Of a stretch of DNA of 64,000 nucleotides, positions 42,874 to 54,907 are shown in pieces. The position numbers and the translations under genes were made by a program. The notes beneath the pieces were generated by a model. The model worked only from the letters and a program-made list of their open reading frames with translations. It had not been told where the DNA came from and did no database searches. Origin of the DNA: Lithobates sylvaticus (Eukaryota > Chordata > Amphibia > Anura > Ranidae); assembly GCA_028564925.1 (NCBI GenBank), contig CM053031.1, forward strand, positions 160,940,226 to 161,004,225, given 5' to 3'. Each line of letters opens with the position of its first letter. Position 1 is the stretch's first letter.

Positions 42874-44095
42874 TCAGTTACATCAGCATCAGGTGCGTGA
42901 TAGCTGCTGATCAAGAACTGATTCATTTTTATAAATGTGAGCCTATCAACAGAGTTTGTGGACAGGCGCACTCTTTAAACCAGGGGTCTCAAACTGGCGG
43001 CCCTCCAGCTGTTGCAAAACTACAAGTACCATCATGCCTCTGCCTGTGGGAGTCATGCTTGTAACTGTCAGCCTTGCAATGCCTCATGGGACTTGTAGTT
43101 TCTCAACAGCTGGAGGGCCGCCAGTTTGAGACCCCTGCTTTAAACCATTAGAAACCCTCCAGCAGCACTGAATGTGCGTTCAGAAAGCAGGCTGGATGCA
43201 GGACAGGCCAGTAGCTCGATTGCATATTGAGCAAGTTCTGACCAGTGGTCCATCCTCAAGACCCAGTAACTCAGTGGATGCTCTGTTGGAAAGGTCTCCA
43301 AGTCTGCTCTTGCCTCTAGATATTCCTGCACCATATAATGCAGACGCTGGCGATGGTTGCTGGACCCTATCAGACCTTGGCGCTGAGGACTGAAAATTTT
43401 TTAAAGGCATTGGTCAGCCGGCCACCTTCTCTACCCCTCTTCCTCACCTCACCCCTCTGATGGAACAAAGCCTCAGAAACACGTTGTCCAGCACAAGGAA
43501 ATGGTAACCTCCCAGGGTCTGGAAATGCGTTACACAAGCTTTTCTTCAAGGCCTCCTGAAGATGTTTCAGCCTCTGCTCCCTTTGTGAAGGCAGGATGAG
43601 TTCTGCAAATAAACCCTTGTAATGGGGATCAAGAAGGGTTGCCAGCCAGTAATGATCCCTCTCCTTAATACCACAAATCCTTTCAAAGGCTTTGCAGAAT
43701 CAGGGAGACCATGCAGCGTAAGTTTGCAGAGGCATTCGATTCTGACACATTATCTGTAACTACCTCCTCCCAGCCACGTACAACTCCTTGGGTTTCTGGG
43801 AAATGAAAACCATCCCTTGCAGACTGCTGCGTGTTATCCTCTACATCCATGCTGACACAATACTCCTCCTCCTCTTCTTCCTGTGTGTTTGGCGGCCTCG
43901 CAGGAATGCTATCTGGATAAAGGGGGTCTTGAGAGGAAAGGAAGTCCTCCTCTTCTTCCTGCTGTTCTGCCTCAAGTGCCCTGTCCATAATTCCATGAAG
44001 CGTGTGCTCCAGCAGGAAGACTAGAGGGACAGTGTCACTGATGCATGCATTGTCACTGCTCACCATCCTTGTAGCCTCCTCAAATGGTGCCAGAA
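42874..44095 (-). pseudogene. hAT transposase, C-terminal part
   Basis: Minus-strand pieces in order: EEATRMVSSDNACISDTVPL, LLEHTLHGIMDRALEAEQQ with an acidic tract, YWLATLLDPHYKGLFAE, RTFSAAGGF preceded by LACPASSLLSE (hAT C-terminal dimerisation domain), and after the MITE RVRLSTNSVDRLTFIKMN, ending VTD at the TGA at 42876-42874. Domains agree with ZBED-like hAT transposases. Frame changes occur near 43395 and 43340. The upstream half is at 63058-64000. Confidence 0.75.
42981..43137. mobile_element. hAT MITE, TIR CAGGGGTCTCAAACTGGCGG, 157 bp
   Basis: Perfect-looking terminal inverted repeats of about 40 bp and an 8-bp duplication CTTTAAAC at 42973-42980 and 43138-43145. It interrupts the end of the hAT transposase gene. 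This MITE type is common in vertebrates. Confidence 0.9.
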
Positions 44096-44155
44096 AGGGG
44101 GCGTGGCTTACTCATGCAGCTGATCGGACGTGGGTAAGGAGAGCTCCATCCAGCC

Positions 44156-44530
44156 ATGGGCCTTATAGCTCCAGTTATGCCTGCCAGGACACCTAATCTC
44201 CGCTCCACGCCTGGTAAAAGATTCGGGAAGGGATCAGTGACTTACCCGTCCGCCGTCGGCTCCATCAAGCGGTATCTAGCCACAGAAAGATCCAGCCCCA
44301 GCACACGAGGCGGACAGACCAGAGCCTCGAGGTTGAGTATCTCTCTCTCCTCACACGCCGCCTCCGTCAGAGATAGCTCTCCTCCTATTGCTCGGATCTC
44401 ATGGATGATCCCATATCCCCTACTGACTCAGAAATGACAACATTGGTGAGTGGACTTAAAAAGGAACTTGCAGGGATGTTCCACAGCCTACAAGGGGCTC
44501 TATTCGATCTCTCGCTAGAGTTCTGGATGG
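44156..44530 (+). pseudogene. LINE A ORF1 N-terminal remnant
   Basis: Basic, Ser/Arg-rich text (ERSSPSTRGGQTRASRLS) passes in a second frame into MDDPISPTDSEMTTLVSGLK and a helical KKELAGMFHSLQGALF. This fits the variable N-terminus and start of the coiled coil of an L1 ORF1 RNA-binding protein. The RNA-binding core is deleted; ORF2 begins about 220 bp later. Confidence 0.5.
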
Positions 44531-44750
44531 CTGGTCGCTCTCTCCCTCCCCACAGGGACCACTGCAGATTTCTGCGTGTTTTTCTTGTAATTCCCACAAG
44601 TATGTCAATACATGAATATACTCTATGTATATGTTCTTTTTCTTCTATCTCTCCTCTCCGATCTACCTCTATTCATTACTCTCCCTCCCTTCTACCTCCT
44701 TGTTGGCATGCATGGATGAATAAGCTAAAGGGTCACACTCTGCTGTCATA

Positions 44751-45800
44751 ATGGCTACGCTAACAATTACCTCATACAATGTTAAGGGTCTGAATGTCGC
44801 TGCAAAGCGGCACCAAGTATTACGTGAACTAAAGAAATCCACATGCTCTATTGCCTTTCTTCAAGAAATGCATTTAACCCACTCAACGCCTGTCAAATTG
44901 ACCTTGCCCCACTTTCCACAATGGTACTATAGTCTTTCCGACACCAACAAAGCCAAGGGTGTGGCCATTGGGTTCAGCGAGAGTGTATCCTTTCGCCTTT
45001 CAGACATGTTAGCGGATGATCATGGTCGCTTTCTCTTCCTTAGGGGCATTCTAGGCAACACCCAGTGCACCCTAGCAAATGTTTACTGTCCTAATCATAA
45101 CCAACCTACCTTCCTCTCCCAAACTCTTCCAAAATTATCACAATTTGCCAAAGGATTAATTATCATCACAGGTGACATAAACATGCCCTGGACCCCACAC
45201 TAGACACATCCCAGTGTCGCTCCAATGTCTCATTTAAACGTTTGGTATTTGTCAAAAAGAGGCTCCTAGACCTTCAATTACTAGACGTCTGGTGCCTACT
45301 CCACCCCAAAGAAAAAGATTTCTCCCATTTTTCCAAAACGCATCAATCCTAATCCAGAATAGACAATATCTTTTTAGACCACTTTCACCTGCCTCTCTTG
45401 CAATCAACCCATATAGGCACTGCGACTATATCAGATCACGCACCTGTATCAATGTGTTTGACCATGTCCACCTTAACACATCGCACTAATAACTGGAAAC
45501 TTAATGACTCTCTTCTTTCCAACCAAACAGAGGTTTATCCTCCCATCTGGCACAATATTTTAAGGAGAATAAACCCTCTGAGACTTCTCCCTCAATTGTG
45601 TGGGAAGTTCATAAAGCCACTATGAGAGGTTTACTTATTGAACTTGGAGAAAGGAAAAAAAGGGAGCATGGTCAGCAGATTGAACAGGTTTTGCAACAAA
45701 TAACCAACCTCGACAAGCAACACAAACTCACTCTACATACCTCACACCTCAAAGCCCTCAAACATGAGGAACTGAAGAACCTCCTTGATCTAGACACTTA
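44751..45800 (+). pseudogene. LINE A ORF2, apurinic endonuclease domain
   Basis: Starts MATLTITSYNVKGLNVAAKR, with FLQEMHL, KGVAIGF, GRFLFLRG, LANVYCPN and TGDINMPWTP, all standard L1 endonuclease blocks; then SDHAPVSM at 45433-45457 in another frame. The endonuclease nicks target DNA to prime reverse transcription. A stop at 45201 and later frame changes disable it. Confidence 0.8.
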
Positions 45801-45939
45801 AAGAAAATTTCAGTTCATATAACAACAACTATATGAATGGGGGAATAAACCAGGCAAACAACTTGCTAGGTCCCTTACGACAAAGAAGTCCAAGTCATTT
45901 ATCCCCAAAATTAAACTTCCAACAGGAGAACTTGCGAAT

Positions 45940-47113
45940 GCTACCCCGCACATTGCCAAAGCCTTTAGAGAATTGTATGCAGACCTTTACAACATTCTAA
46001 ATGGTCTATCCTTGCTATCTCAAAAAGAGAACCGCAGTCGCATGCTCTCCTACCTGAAAGAGGCTAATTTACCTAAACTATCTAGATTGGTCCTTAGAGA
46101 AGAATTTCAAACCGCTTTGAAATCCTCTCCCTCAGGAAAGCCCCTGGACCCGCCGGGTTCACCATTTTATATTCTAAAACATTTAGCGACATTTTAATCC
46201 CCCGTCTCACAACTTAAGACAATTCAATCTCCCACTCCTCAGGTTTACATTCAGAATCCCTCTCAGCCCACCCTTTATAGTAGCTACAGGCCAATTTCAC
46301 TATTAAATATGGATGTTAAGCTATATGCCAAAGTAATGGCAAATCGACTACTCCCCCTACTACCCAGATGGATTTCAGCAGACCAAACCGGTTTTATACC
46401 CAATAGAGAAGCTAAATATAATTCCCTACGAACCATATCTCTAATCCAATACATACGTAGATGTGCTCAACCCACCCTACTCCTTTCCACCGATGCTGAA
46501 AAAGATTTTGATAGGGTGGATTGGGACTATCTCAAGACAACCCTACGTCACTTTGGATTAGGTCCTAGGATGTTTCATCGTATTTCCTCCCTCTACTCCA
46601 ACCCCACTGCAAAAATTCACTTAAATGGCACACTGACCCCTTTACCCTACACAATGTTTTTTTTTATTTGTGGTTGAACTGGATGGACCTGTGTCTTTTT
46701 TCAACCTAACTATGTAACTATGTAACTATGTAACTAGGCAGGGTTAACCCCTATCCCCCCTCCTCTTTGCCATTACTTTGGAACCTTTGGAACATTCTTG
46801 ATCACAATTAGACATAATGTTAATATAAATGGCATCCATGTGGGCAATAGAATTCACAAACATGTAGCTTATGCTGATGACATCTTATTCTTTATCCAAC
46901 AACCACGCATCTGACTCCCAAACTTAATGCCAGCATTTTCTACCTTCCAAACGATATCCAACTTCAAAATAAACCTCTCCAAATCTGTAATCCTGAACAT
47001 CAATCTCCCCACATCAGAGGCGGATTCATTGAAGCCTCTCTTTCCCTTTAGATGGGAACAAAAGAACATGAAATACCTAGGCATATATCTTACTCCTAAT
47101 CTCCACTCCCTCT
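45940..47113 (+). pseudogene. LINE A ORF2, reverse transcriptase domain
   Basis: Blocks seen: YRPISLLNMDVKLYAKVMAN, DQTGFIPNREAKYN, LLSTDAEKDFDRVDW, then after an 80-bp insert at 46657 GCPLSP-like text, HVAYADDILFFIQQP and KYLGIYLTPNLHSLF. YADD is the RT catalytic motif. Frame is interrupted near 46197, 46250, 46740 and 46912. It stops at TTAA 47114-47117 where a DNA element sits and resumes at 51765. Confidence 0.8.
46657..46732 (+). mobile_element. Short LINE/SINE 3' tail insert
   Basis: About 75 bp with ggttgaactggatggacctg and a (TATGTAAC)n end, as in CR1/L2-clade tails. It lies between HN and GTRQG-type codons of the RT. Confidence 0.6.
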
Positions 47114-47289
47114 TTAACCACTTCAGCCCCGGACCAATTGTCAGCTTAAGGACCAGAGGTCTTTTTTCAATTTCGCACTGCACTACTTTAACTGGTAATT
47201 GCGCGGTCATGCAATTTTTTAACGAAACAAAATTTGCGTCCTTTTCTTCCCACAAATAGAGCTTTCTTTTGATGGTATTTGATTGCCCA

Positions 47290-48135
47290 AGTGATTGAAT
47301 AAAGACAAAAATAAAAAAGAATTTTTTTTTTCTTCAAAAAGTTGTCACTAAATGATATATTGCTCACACATGCCATAGTTATATGTGGAATTGCACCCCA
47401 AAATACATTTTGCTGCTTCTCCTGAGTATGGGGATACCACATGTGTGGGACTTTTTGGGAGCCTAGCCGTGTGCGGGGCCCCGAAACCCAAGCACCGCCT
47501 TCAGGATTTCTAAGGGTGCAAATTTTTGATTTCACTCCTCACTACCTATCACAGTTTCGAAGGCCATAAAATGCCAAAATAGCACAAAACCCCCCCAAAT
47601 GACCCCATTTTGGAAAGTAGACACCCCAAGCTATTTGTTGAAAGGCATGGTGAGTATTTTACAGCTCTCATTTGTTTTTGAAAATGAAGAAAGTAAAGAA
47701 AAAAAATTTTTTTTTTTTTTTTTCAATTTTCAAAACTTTGTGACAAAAAGCGACATCTGCAAAATACTCACAATACCTCTCAGCAAATAGCTTGGGGTGT
47801 CTACTTTCCAAAATGGGGTCATTTTGGGGGGTTTTATGCCATCTGGGCATTCCATGGCCTCCGAAACTGTGATTGGCAGTGAGAAGTGAAATAAAAAAAT
47901 TACTCCCTTAGAAAGCCTGAAGGCGGTGATTGGTTTTTGGGGTTCCGTACGCAGCTAGGCTCCCAAAAAGTCCCACACATGTGGTATCCCCGTACTCAGG
48001 AGAAGCAACAGAATGTATTTTGGGGTGTATTTCCACATATGCCCATGACATGTTTGAGCAATATATCATTTAGTGACAACTTTTTGTAAAAAAAATATAT
48101 ATATATATTTTTTTTCATTATTCAATCTCTTGGGA
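47290..48135. repeat. Inverted repeat with about 400-bp arms
   Basis: Left arm 47290-47690 and right arm 47735-48135 mirror each other around a T-rich centre near 47712. Mirrored blocks include cccattttggaaagtagaca and ccacatgtgtgggactt. A third partial copy of the block follows at 48178-48230. Confidence 0.85.
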
Positions 48136-48846
48136 CAAAAAAAAATAAATATTTAATGGGCTCAACATTGCTCTCAGCAAATAGCTTGGGGTGTCTACTT
48201 TCCAAAATGGGGTCATTTGGGGGGGGGTTTGAACTGTTCTGGCATTTTATGCACAACATTTAGAAGCCTATGTCACACGTCACCCACTCTTCTAACCACT
48301 TGAAGACAAAGCCCTTTCTGACACTTTTTGTTTACATGAAAACATATTTTTTTTTTTTGCAAGAAAATTACGTTGAACCCCCAAACACTATATATATTGT
48401 TAAAGCAAAGGCCCTACAGATTAAAATGGTGGGTGTTGCATTTTTTTTTTCCACACAGTATTTGCGCAGCGATTTTTCAAACGCATTTTTTGTGGAAAAA
48501 ATACACTTTTTTTTTATTTTAATGCACTAAAACACACTATATTGCTCAAATTTTTGATGAAATAAAAAATATGATCTTAGGTCGAGTACATGGATACCAA
48601 ACACGACATGCTTTAAAATTGCGCACAAACACGCAGTGGCGACAAACTACATACATTTTTAAAAGCCTTTAAAAGCCTTTACATGATACCACATTAGATT
48701 CACGGAGGAGGTCTACTGCTAAAATTACTGCCCTCGATCTGACCTTCGCGGTGATACCTCACATGCATGGTGCAATTGCTGTTTACATATGACGCCAGAC
48801 CAACGCTTGTGTACGCCTTTGCGCAAGAGAAGGGGGGGCAGGGGTG

Positions 48847-48850
<4 letters not shown>

Positions 48851-48877
<27 letters not shown>
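48851..48877. repeat. Poly-T run
   Basis: About 28 T in a row inside the TTAA element. Confidence 0.85.
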
Positions 48878-48878
<1 letters not shown>

Positions 48879-50419
48879 TTATTTAGCTTTTTTATTTTAT
48901 TTTTAAACTGTTCCTTCCATTTTTTTTCTTTGTTATGATTTTTATTGTTATCTCAGGGAATGTAAATATCCCCTATGATAGCAATAGGCAGTGACAGGTA
49001 CTCTTTTTTTGAAAAAATTGGGGTCTATTAGACCCTAGATCTTTCCTCTGCCCTCAAAGCATCTGACCACACCAAGATTGGTGTGATAAAATGCTTTCCC
49101 AATTTCCCAATGGCGCGGTTTATATCCGGGAGGGGGGGACATTCCCTCCCACTGCTTGTAAAAGCAGTCTAGAGGCTAATTACCCGCTAGAATTGCTTTT
49201 ACATGAAAGCCGATCACTGGCTGAAAAGAATGATACCAAGATGATACCTAAACCTGCAGGCATCATTCTGGTATAACCATTCAAAGTCCAGCAACATACT
49301 GGACATATATTGTAATCTTTTTTTTTTCATGCAGCCTCTTGGCTGAACGAAAAAGAGATTGATTGGTGGGTATGCCCACCATTAGAATACCTCCCTTCAT
49401 CCACCCACTTCTAATGATGGGCATACATGCACCATTTATATATGCCGATGCATGGGGGCATCCTCCCGCAAAAGTTATGCCGTGTACACACGGTCTGAAT
49501 TTCGACCGTATGTACGTGGCATTAGGAGCCAATCGCTCCTCCCCCCCCCCTGCTGCCCCCATGCTTCGGCACGTATGCTCTTTTTTTTAACTGTGGTGGT
49601 GAAATCACCTCCTACAGCATTGGAGTCGCGGCTTTATGTATCGTGGGAGCAAACGCTGTTGCTGTCAAGATAAATAAATCCGCGCTGCAACTGAATGGCG
49701 CACCTGAAAACAAAAAAATGCTTAACACTAAAACACAGTAAACAAAATTACATACCTGAAAAGCAAGCATGATAAAACATAATAAAACATTGCAGAATAG
49801 AATGGAGTAAAAAAAGAGCGAGAATAGAGAGAGAGAGAGAACAATAAAACGACAACTATTTTTGTTTTTTTTATTTTTTTGTGATTCACTGGTAAAAAAG
49901 CTCCTGACTGTTAGCGACGAAACGCTACCACAAAAAAAATGTTAGCGATCGCAGGGATCAGGCCTGACTCTGCGAACGCTGCAGTTATGTGTGCTTAGTG
50001 TTTTGTAAGTGACAGTGATCGATCGATACTGCACTTGGGTGGGCTGGGCGGAGGGGGAAAACGCAGGTGCTAGCAGGTATCTGGGCTGATCCCGCTAACA
50101 ATGCGTTTTTTTGGAACCCTAAACTGCTGGGACGCTAGTATAGATCTGATCAGATCAGATATTGATCTGTTCAGATACTATACCACTAAGGGAGGTGTAT
50201 GCTTTGCGCGTGGGTGTTTGCGGTACTGGCACTAACCTGGGGCGACGCAGACCTTATTTGACCCTAAAACCTAATTGATATCACCCGCCGGGCGATCAGG
50301 GGGTTAAACCGTTATTGGGTAATAAATGGCGGGTGCCCTGACAGTATAAAAAACAAGCTAACTAACCAGCGTCACCCGTAACAGTAATACAAAAAAAAAA
50401 CTGGCTACCTAGCGGCACC

Positions 50420-51215
50420 AGTGACACTAATGCAGCGATCAGAAAAACAATCGCTTAGTGACACTGGCAAAAGGGGGTGAAAGGGTTAACTAGGGGCAAT
50501 CAGGGGGTTAAACCTTTATTAGGTAATATATGGGGGTACCTGACGCTATATAAAAACCTGACGGGGAACCTAAATAACGAAATAACTAACTGGCTAACCA
50601 GCGTCACCAGTGACATTTATACGGTGATCACTGGTGAAAGGGTTAACTCTAGGGGCAATCAGGGGGTTAAAACCTTTATTTAGGTTGTAATATGGGGGTA
50701 CCTGACCTATAAACCTATTTATGAACCTATATAAACATGGCGGTTAAAATAAAAAAAAAATAGTTACCTAGCGACACTAATGCAGCGATCAGAAAAACGA
50801 TCGCTTAGTGACACTGGCAAAAGGGGGTGAAAGGGTTAACTAGGGGCAATCAGGGGGTTAAACCTTTATTAGGTAATATATGGGGGTACCTGACGCTATA
50901 TAAAAACCTGACGGGGAACCTAAATAACGAAATAACTAAACTGGCTAACCAGCGTCACCAGTGACAGTTATACGGTGATCACTGGTGAAAGGGTTAACTC
51001 TAGGGGCAATCAGGGGGTTAAAACCTTTATTTAGGTTGTAATATGGGGGTACCTGACCTATAAACCTATTTATGAACCTATATAAACATGGCGGTTAAAA
51101 TAAAATAAAAATAGTTACCTAGCGACACTAATGCAGCGATCAGAAAAACGATTGCTTAGTGACACTGGCAAAAGGGGGTGAAGGGGTTAACTATGGGCAA
51201 TCAGGGGGTTAAACC
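50420..51215. repeat. 350-bp tandem repeat, about 2.3 copies
   Basis: acactggcaaaagggggtga occurs at 50461, 50811 and 51162, giving a period of 350-351. Copies one and two differ at only a few positions by eye. Each unit has two internal sub-repeats built on gggttaact and ggggcaatcagggggttaaa. Confidence 0.88.
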
Positions 51216-51682
51216 TTTATTAGGGGGGGGTAGGGGGCTACCTAGGACCTAAAACTAACTGCCCTGACAGTTATTACAGTCACACTGACACTAAATGCAG
51301 TGATCAGTAAATAAATGATCACTGCAATTAGTGACACTGTGACTGGGGGGGGGAGGGGGTGATCTGGGGGGTGATCTGGGGGTGACAGGGGAGTGGATTG
51401 TGTGCCTATGTGTACTGGTGTCAGTGTACTGTTTGTGCACTAACCTGTACATCTTCACTCCTCAGCGTTCCGGTCACATAGACCGGCGCACCGAGCGTGA
51501 CATCACTTCCGCCTTCCTGTCTATACAATAGACAGGAAGGGGAAGCTTTTCATTCGCCAGGAGCGATCGCGAGGGGGTGGCCAGAAACCACTGGCCGTCC
51601 CCTCGTCCCGGATCGCTCCTGAAGCGATGCCGACCGTCCCCGCCAGCGGAGGGGGTTCCGATCGGACACCCCACCCGCCGGA

Positions 51683-51733
51683 AGAATGGCACGTACAGGT
51701 ACGTGGTTCTGCCTGTACGTGCCATTCTGCCGA
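51683..51733. repeat. Hairpin near the right end of the TTAA element
   Basis: gaatggcacgtacaggtacg and the mirrored tgtacgtgccattc form a stem of about 20 bp with a short loop, a usual feature just inside this family's right end. Confidence 0.8.
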
Positions 51734-51764
51734 CGTATATATACATGGGGCGGTCGGCAAGTGG

Positions 51765-52847
51765 TTAAACATAACTATATTCCCCTATTAAACAGTGTTA
51801 GAGAAGATCTAAGGAAATGGTCTAGCCTATCTCATTCCTGATTAGGCAAAGTAAATATTATTAAAATGAACATACTGACCCGTATTCTCTTTATTTTTCA
51901 AATTATCCCACTGGGTGTTCCTATAGGGTTCTTTACTATAATGCAAACCATGATCTCCCACTTTATTTGGAAGAACAGCCACCTCAGAGTATCCAGAGAG
52001 GTGTTATTTTGTTCCAAGTGCTCCGGGGACTGGCCCTTCCAAATCTTAAGACCTACTACCACGTGGTTGTGTTGTCAAGATTGGCAGACTGGAAATATGG
52101 CAATGGCTTTAAATTATGGGTGCAACTAGAACACTTCTTAAGTGGCATAGACCTTTCGTTTTCCCCCTGGATACCCAGCTCATCCAGGAATCTTGCCCAA
52201 GCGGCTTGGTCACCCACCACATCCTCCCTGGATGTATGGAATGCTCTTCACAAGAAATTCTCCTGGGCATATGACTCGCCCCCTGATGCCTCTCCTCAAC
52301 CATAATCACTTTTTACCAGGTTTAATGGATCCGGAATTTAAATCCTGGGCATCAGAATAACCCCTCTTGCTGCATCACGTTCTCCGCTCCAATACTCTTA
52401 AGCTGCTATCAGAGATCCTTCACTCTAAACCAATCACATTTATGGACAAGTGGAGATACAACCAAATACAACGCTTCCTCCGGAGTCTCCCTCAACCTCT
52501 AAGAGGATTACAAGACCTAAATAGCATCATAGAAGTGTTCAACCAAAAGGACCCACCTTTGCACTGCATTTCGCTATTCTACAAAGCCCTTATCGAACGT
52601 CAAAACACCTCACACCCGACCTTCCTGGCTAAATGGGAAACTCTGGATTCCTCCCTCACAAACAAACAAAAAGATAAAGTCTTACAACTAGCTCACATCT
52701 CCTCGCTTGCTTCAAAAATGGCATAAGTCAACTGCAAGTTACTAACCAGATGGGACTACATCCCATCCAAACTACATCAAATGTTCCCTGTCAGTTCCCA
52801 ATTGTGCTGGAGAAACTGTGGGAACAAAGCTACTCATGCTCACATTT
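51765..52847 (+). pseudogene. LINE A ORF2, region after the RT
   Basis: Reads HNYIPLLNS, IKMNILTRILFIFQIIPLGV, RGLALPNLKTYYHVVVLSR and, in a later frame, LAKWETLDSSLTNKQKD. This is the thumb and connection of L1 ORF2p. Frame changes near 51840, 51990 and 52310 are visible. Cut at 52848 by a fold-back insert and resumed at 54313 with WWTCP. Confidence 0.75.
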
Positions 52848-54296
52848 CAGTAAAAGGGGGCTAAGAAAGGGGAGGGTGGGACTTTACATGAAGCATATGA
52901 CCAAGAGTGAATGGGGGTGGGAAGCAAAAGCAAGCCACCCATTGAACCAACGCTGGTGTGTAGGAAGAGGAGTGATGAGGGGAAGTGCTAATATCAAAAA
53001 GAAACCAGGGTTGAGTGAGTGGGGAGGAAGACCAGAAGGTGGTGAAGTTAGGAATGTCACCTTGTGGGGAGGAGAACCTGACCCATTCAGAAGGGACCGT
53101 GAGGTCCAGTGAAAAGTTGCCTCGAGTTCCGGGGACATTGGGAGGAACGCCCATAAGAAGCCACTGCAGGAGAGCCCACCAACGTCTTGCCGTAAGGCTT
53201 GGGGAGGAGCGCCGTGGGCCGAACAGAATAGTTGCCGGCCCCCCGGCACATTGAACCTCCGCGAGCCCACGAATATGGAAACACAGCACGCACAGCGGCG
53301 CCGGAAGGCGCCGCTGATGCAACGTGAGACGCATGACGCTGACGCGCTGTGACACCAGGTCCAACCCCCCGGATACACAAGAGGCGGTGGGCGGGGAGTG
53401 GTCCATCAGGCGCGTCACAGCTCCCAAAGCTGGGGAAAACAAACAGAGAATCAGGTGGCCGGTCAGCATGCCATTGTGATAGTAACAAACCAGCAAATTA
53501 ATCTAATGTGGACAAACAGTAAATTGATATAATTGTAATGAATACAAATAAATAAATAAAAGCATAATGGGGTATAGTTGATAATAATGATAATAATTGA
53601 TTGATGAAAAGCAACAGGAAAGGACAAAACATAGGTCAATAGTTGCAGGAGAAATACAATGGGTGTACCTATAGAGCAAGAACATGTGCTTCCATCCCGA
53701 ATAATACTTGAGAAGAAGTATGGATGAGGTAGGTAAAATAAATAAGGCCAGAGTTTCAATTTTACCTACCTCATTTATACTTCTTCTCAAGTATTATGGA
53801 ATATCTACCCCCCTTCAGGTTTCTAAGGCCATAGGCCCCGCAGGCAAAAATTTACTTTACGGCTTTATATTAACTTTTGTGGTGAACCAGGAAACTTATT
53901 TTTATGGATATATTATGAAACAGTCATGTCATATGTGACTATCATGTTCTTCTTAATACAATGACTACCAGCATTATGATCATGCCTACAGTGTATTATC
54001 ATGCAATATATGTTTATTATCATGTACCTTGATATCGTTATGATATATATGTATCTGTTTTAAATCAATAAATTTCCTCACGTTCACCTTACTATCTCTA
54101 TGCAGTCATATGCTACATGTAAAGTCCCACCCTCCCCTTTCTTAGCCCCCTTTTACTAAACTGAATATGGGATGGAAATCCCTGACCTTACCAGGCCAGG
54201 GTTTCAATTAAAGTCCCTAGGGATGGAAATATGTGACCTACCGGCCATGGCTTCCTTAAAGTCCCTAAATAACAATCCCCCCCTGTTTATGATAAA
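52848..54296. mobile_element. Inverted-end retro-insert with 16-bp target duplication
   Basis: Flanked by ACTCATGCTCACATTT at 52832-52847 and 54297-54312. The first about 43 bp (agtaaaagggggctaagaaa ...) recur inverted at about 54116-54158, and a second small inverted repeat lies at 53697-53797. The left half is GC-rich and CpG-rich, the right half A/T-rich with aatcaataaatttcc at 54064. No coding sequence. The long duplication suggests target-primed insertion. Confidence 0.7.
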
Positions 54297-54666
54297 ACTC
54301 ATGCTCACATTTGGTGGACCTGCCCAATCATCCATCCCTTCTGGGCCAAACATCCTCAATCTAATACTACAGATCACAGACATTAACCTCCCCAACGACC
54401 CATGGATCATCCTCTTCCACGCTACTAAAGAGCCCATCGGCATCTACAAACACTCACTCATCCCTCACTTACTAAACACGGCCAAGGCTCTAATACCCAC
54501 TCTTTGGGGCCAACCAACAATTCCGTCCATGAAAAAATGGCTGCAAAAGGTCGTCGTGGTTCATCTCATGGAAGATATTACCCACAACGCCAGAGACACA
54601 TCTAAACGCCATATGTTAACTTGGGCCCCTTGGATAAAATTTACGTCCACCTCCTGCTACAAATAA
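54297..54666 (+). pseudogene. LINE A ORF2 C-terminal end
   Basis: In frame pieces give HAHIWWTCPIIHPFW (the Cys-rich end, where LINE B has GHLWWDCPKI), then PNDPWIILFHATKEPIGIYK and LLNTAKALIPTLW. LINE B has the similar HILNAAKRVIPRRW. The protein ends near 54700. Confidence 0.65.
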
Positions 54667-54907
54667 ATCATCTCAAAGATCCCTTAAGACAACCATTCAA
54701 ACACCTCTAATTGATTCCTTCACCTAATAGATAAACCTTTTGCCCACTATCATTTATCTTTTTCTTACGTGACCCTAAAGGTTTAGTTTTAGTTACTCTA
54801 AATGTGATGAAATACATGCCAACAACCCCTCCTACCCCACCACATACCCTTCCCCTAGTCCCCCCCTCTATCTCTCCTCTCCTTTCATACTTAATCCCTC
54901 CCTATCC

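Larger units (their letters stand above)
47118..51764. mobile_element. TTAA-type non-autonomous DNA element, 4.6 kb
   Basis: Ends CCACTTCAGCCCCGG and GGTCGGCAAGTGG, flanked by TTAA at 47114-47117 and 51765-51768. Excising it joins HSLF to KHNYIPLLNS in the LINE RT frame, so the boundaries are exact. It contains a large inverted repeat (47290-48135), a second terminus-like taaccacttgaag at 48294, a (T)n run near 48851-48877, 350-bp tandem repeats (50420-51210) and a hairpin at 51683-51733. No transposase; piggyBac-type origin is inferred. Confidence 0.78.

Noticed and set aside
50420-51215. CRISPR-like or satellite array
   Set aside because: Units are 350 bp with no spacers and lie within a eukaryotic DNA element; a simple tandem duplication explains it.
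52861-53496. 211-codon minus-strand frame in the fold-back insert
   Set aside because: CpG/GC-rich non-coding half of the insert; overlapping open frames on both strands and no recognisable motif.
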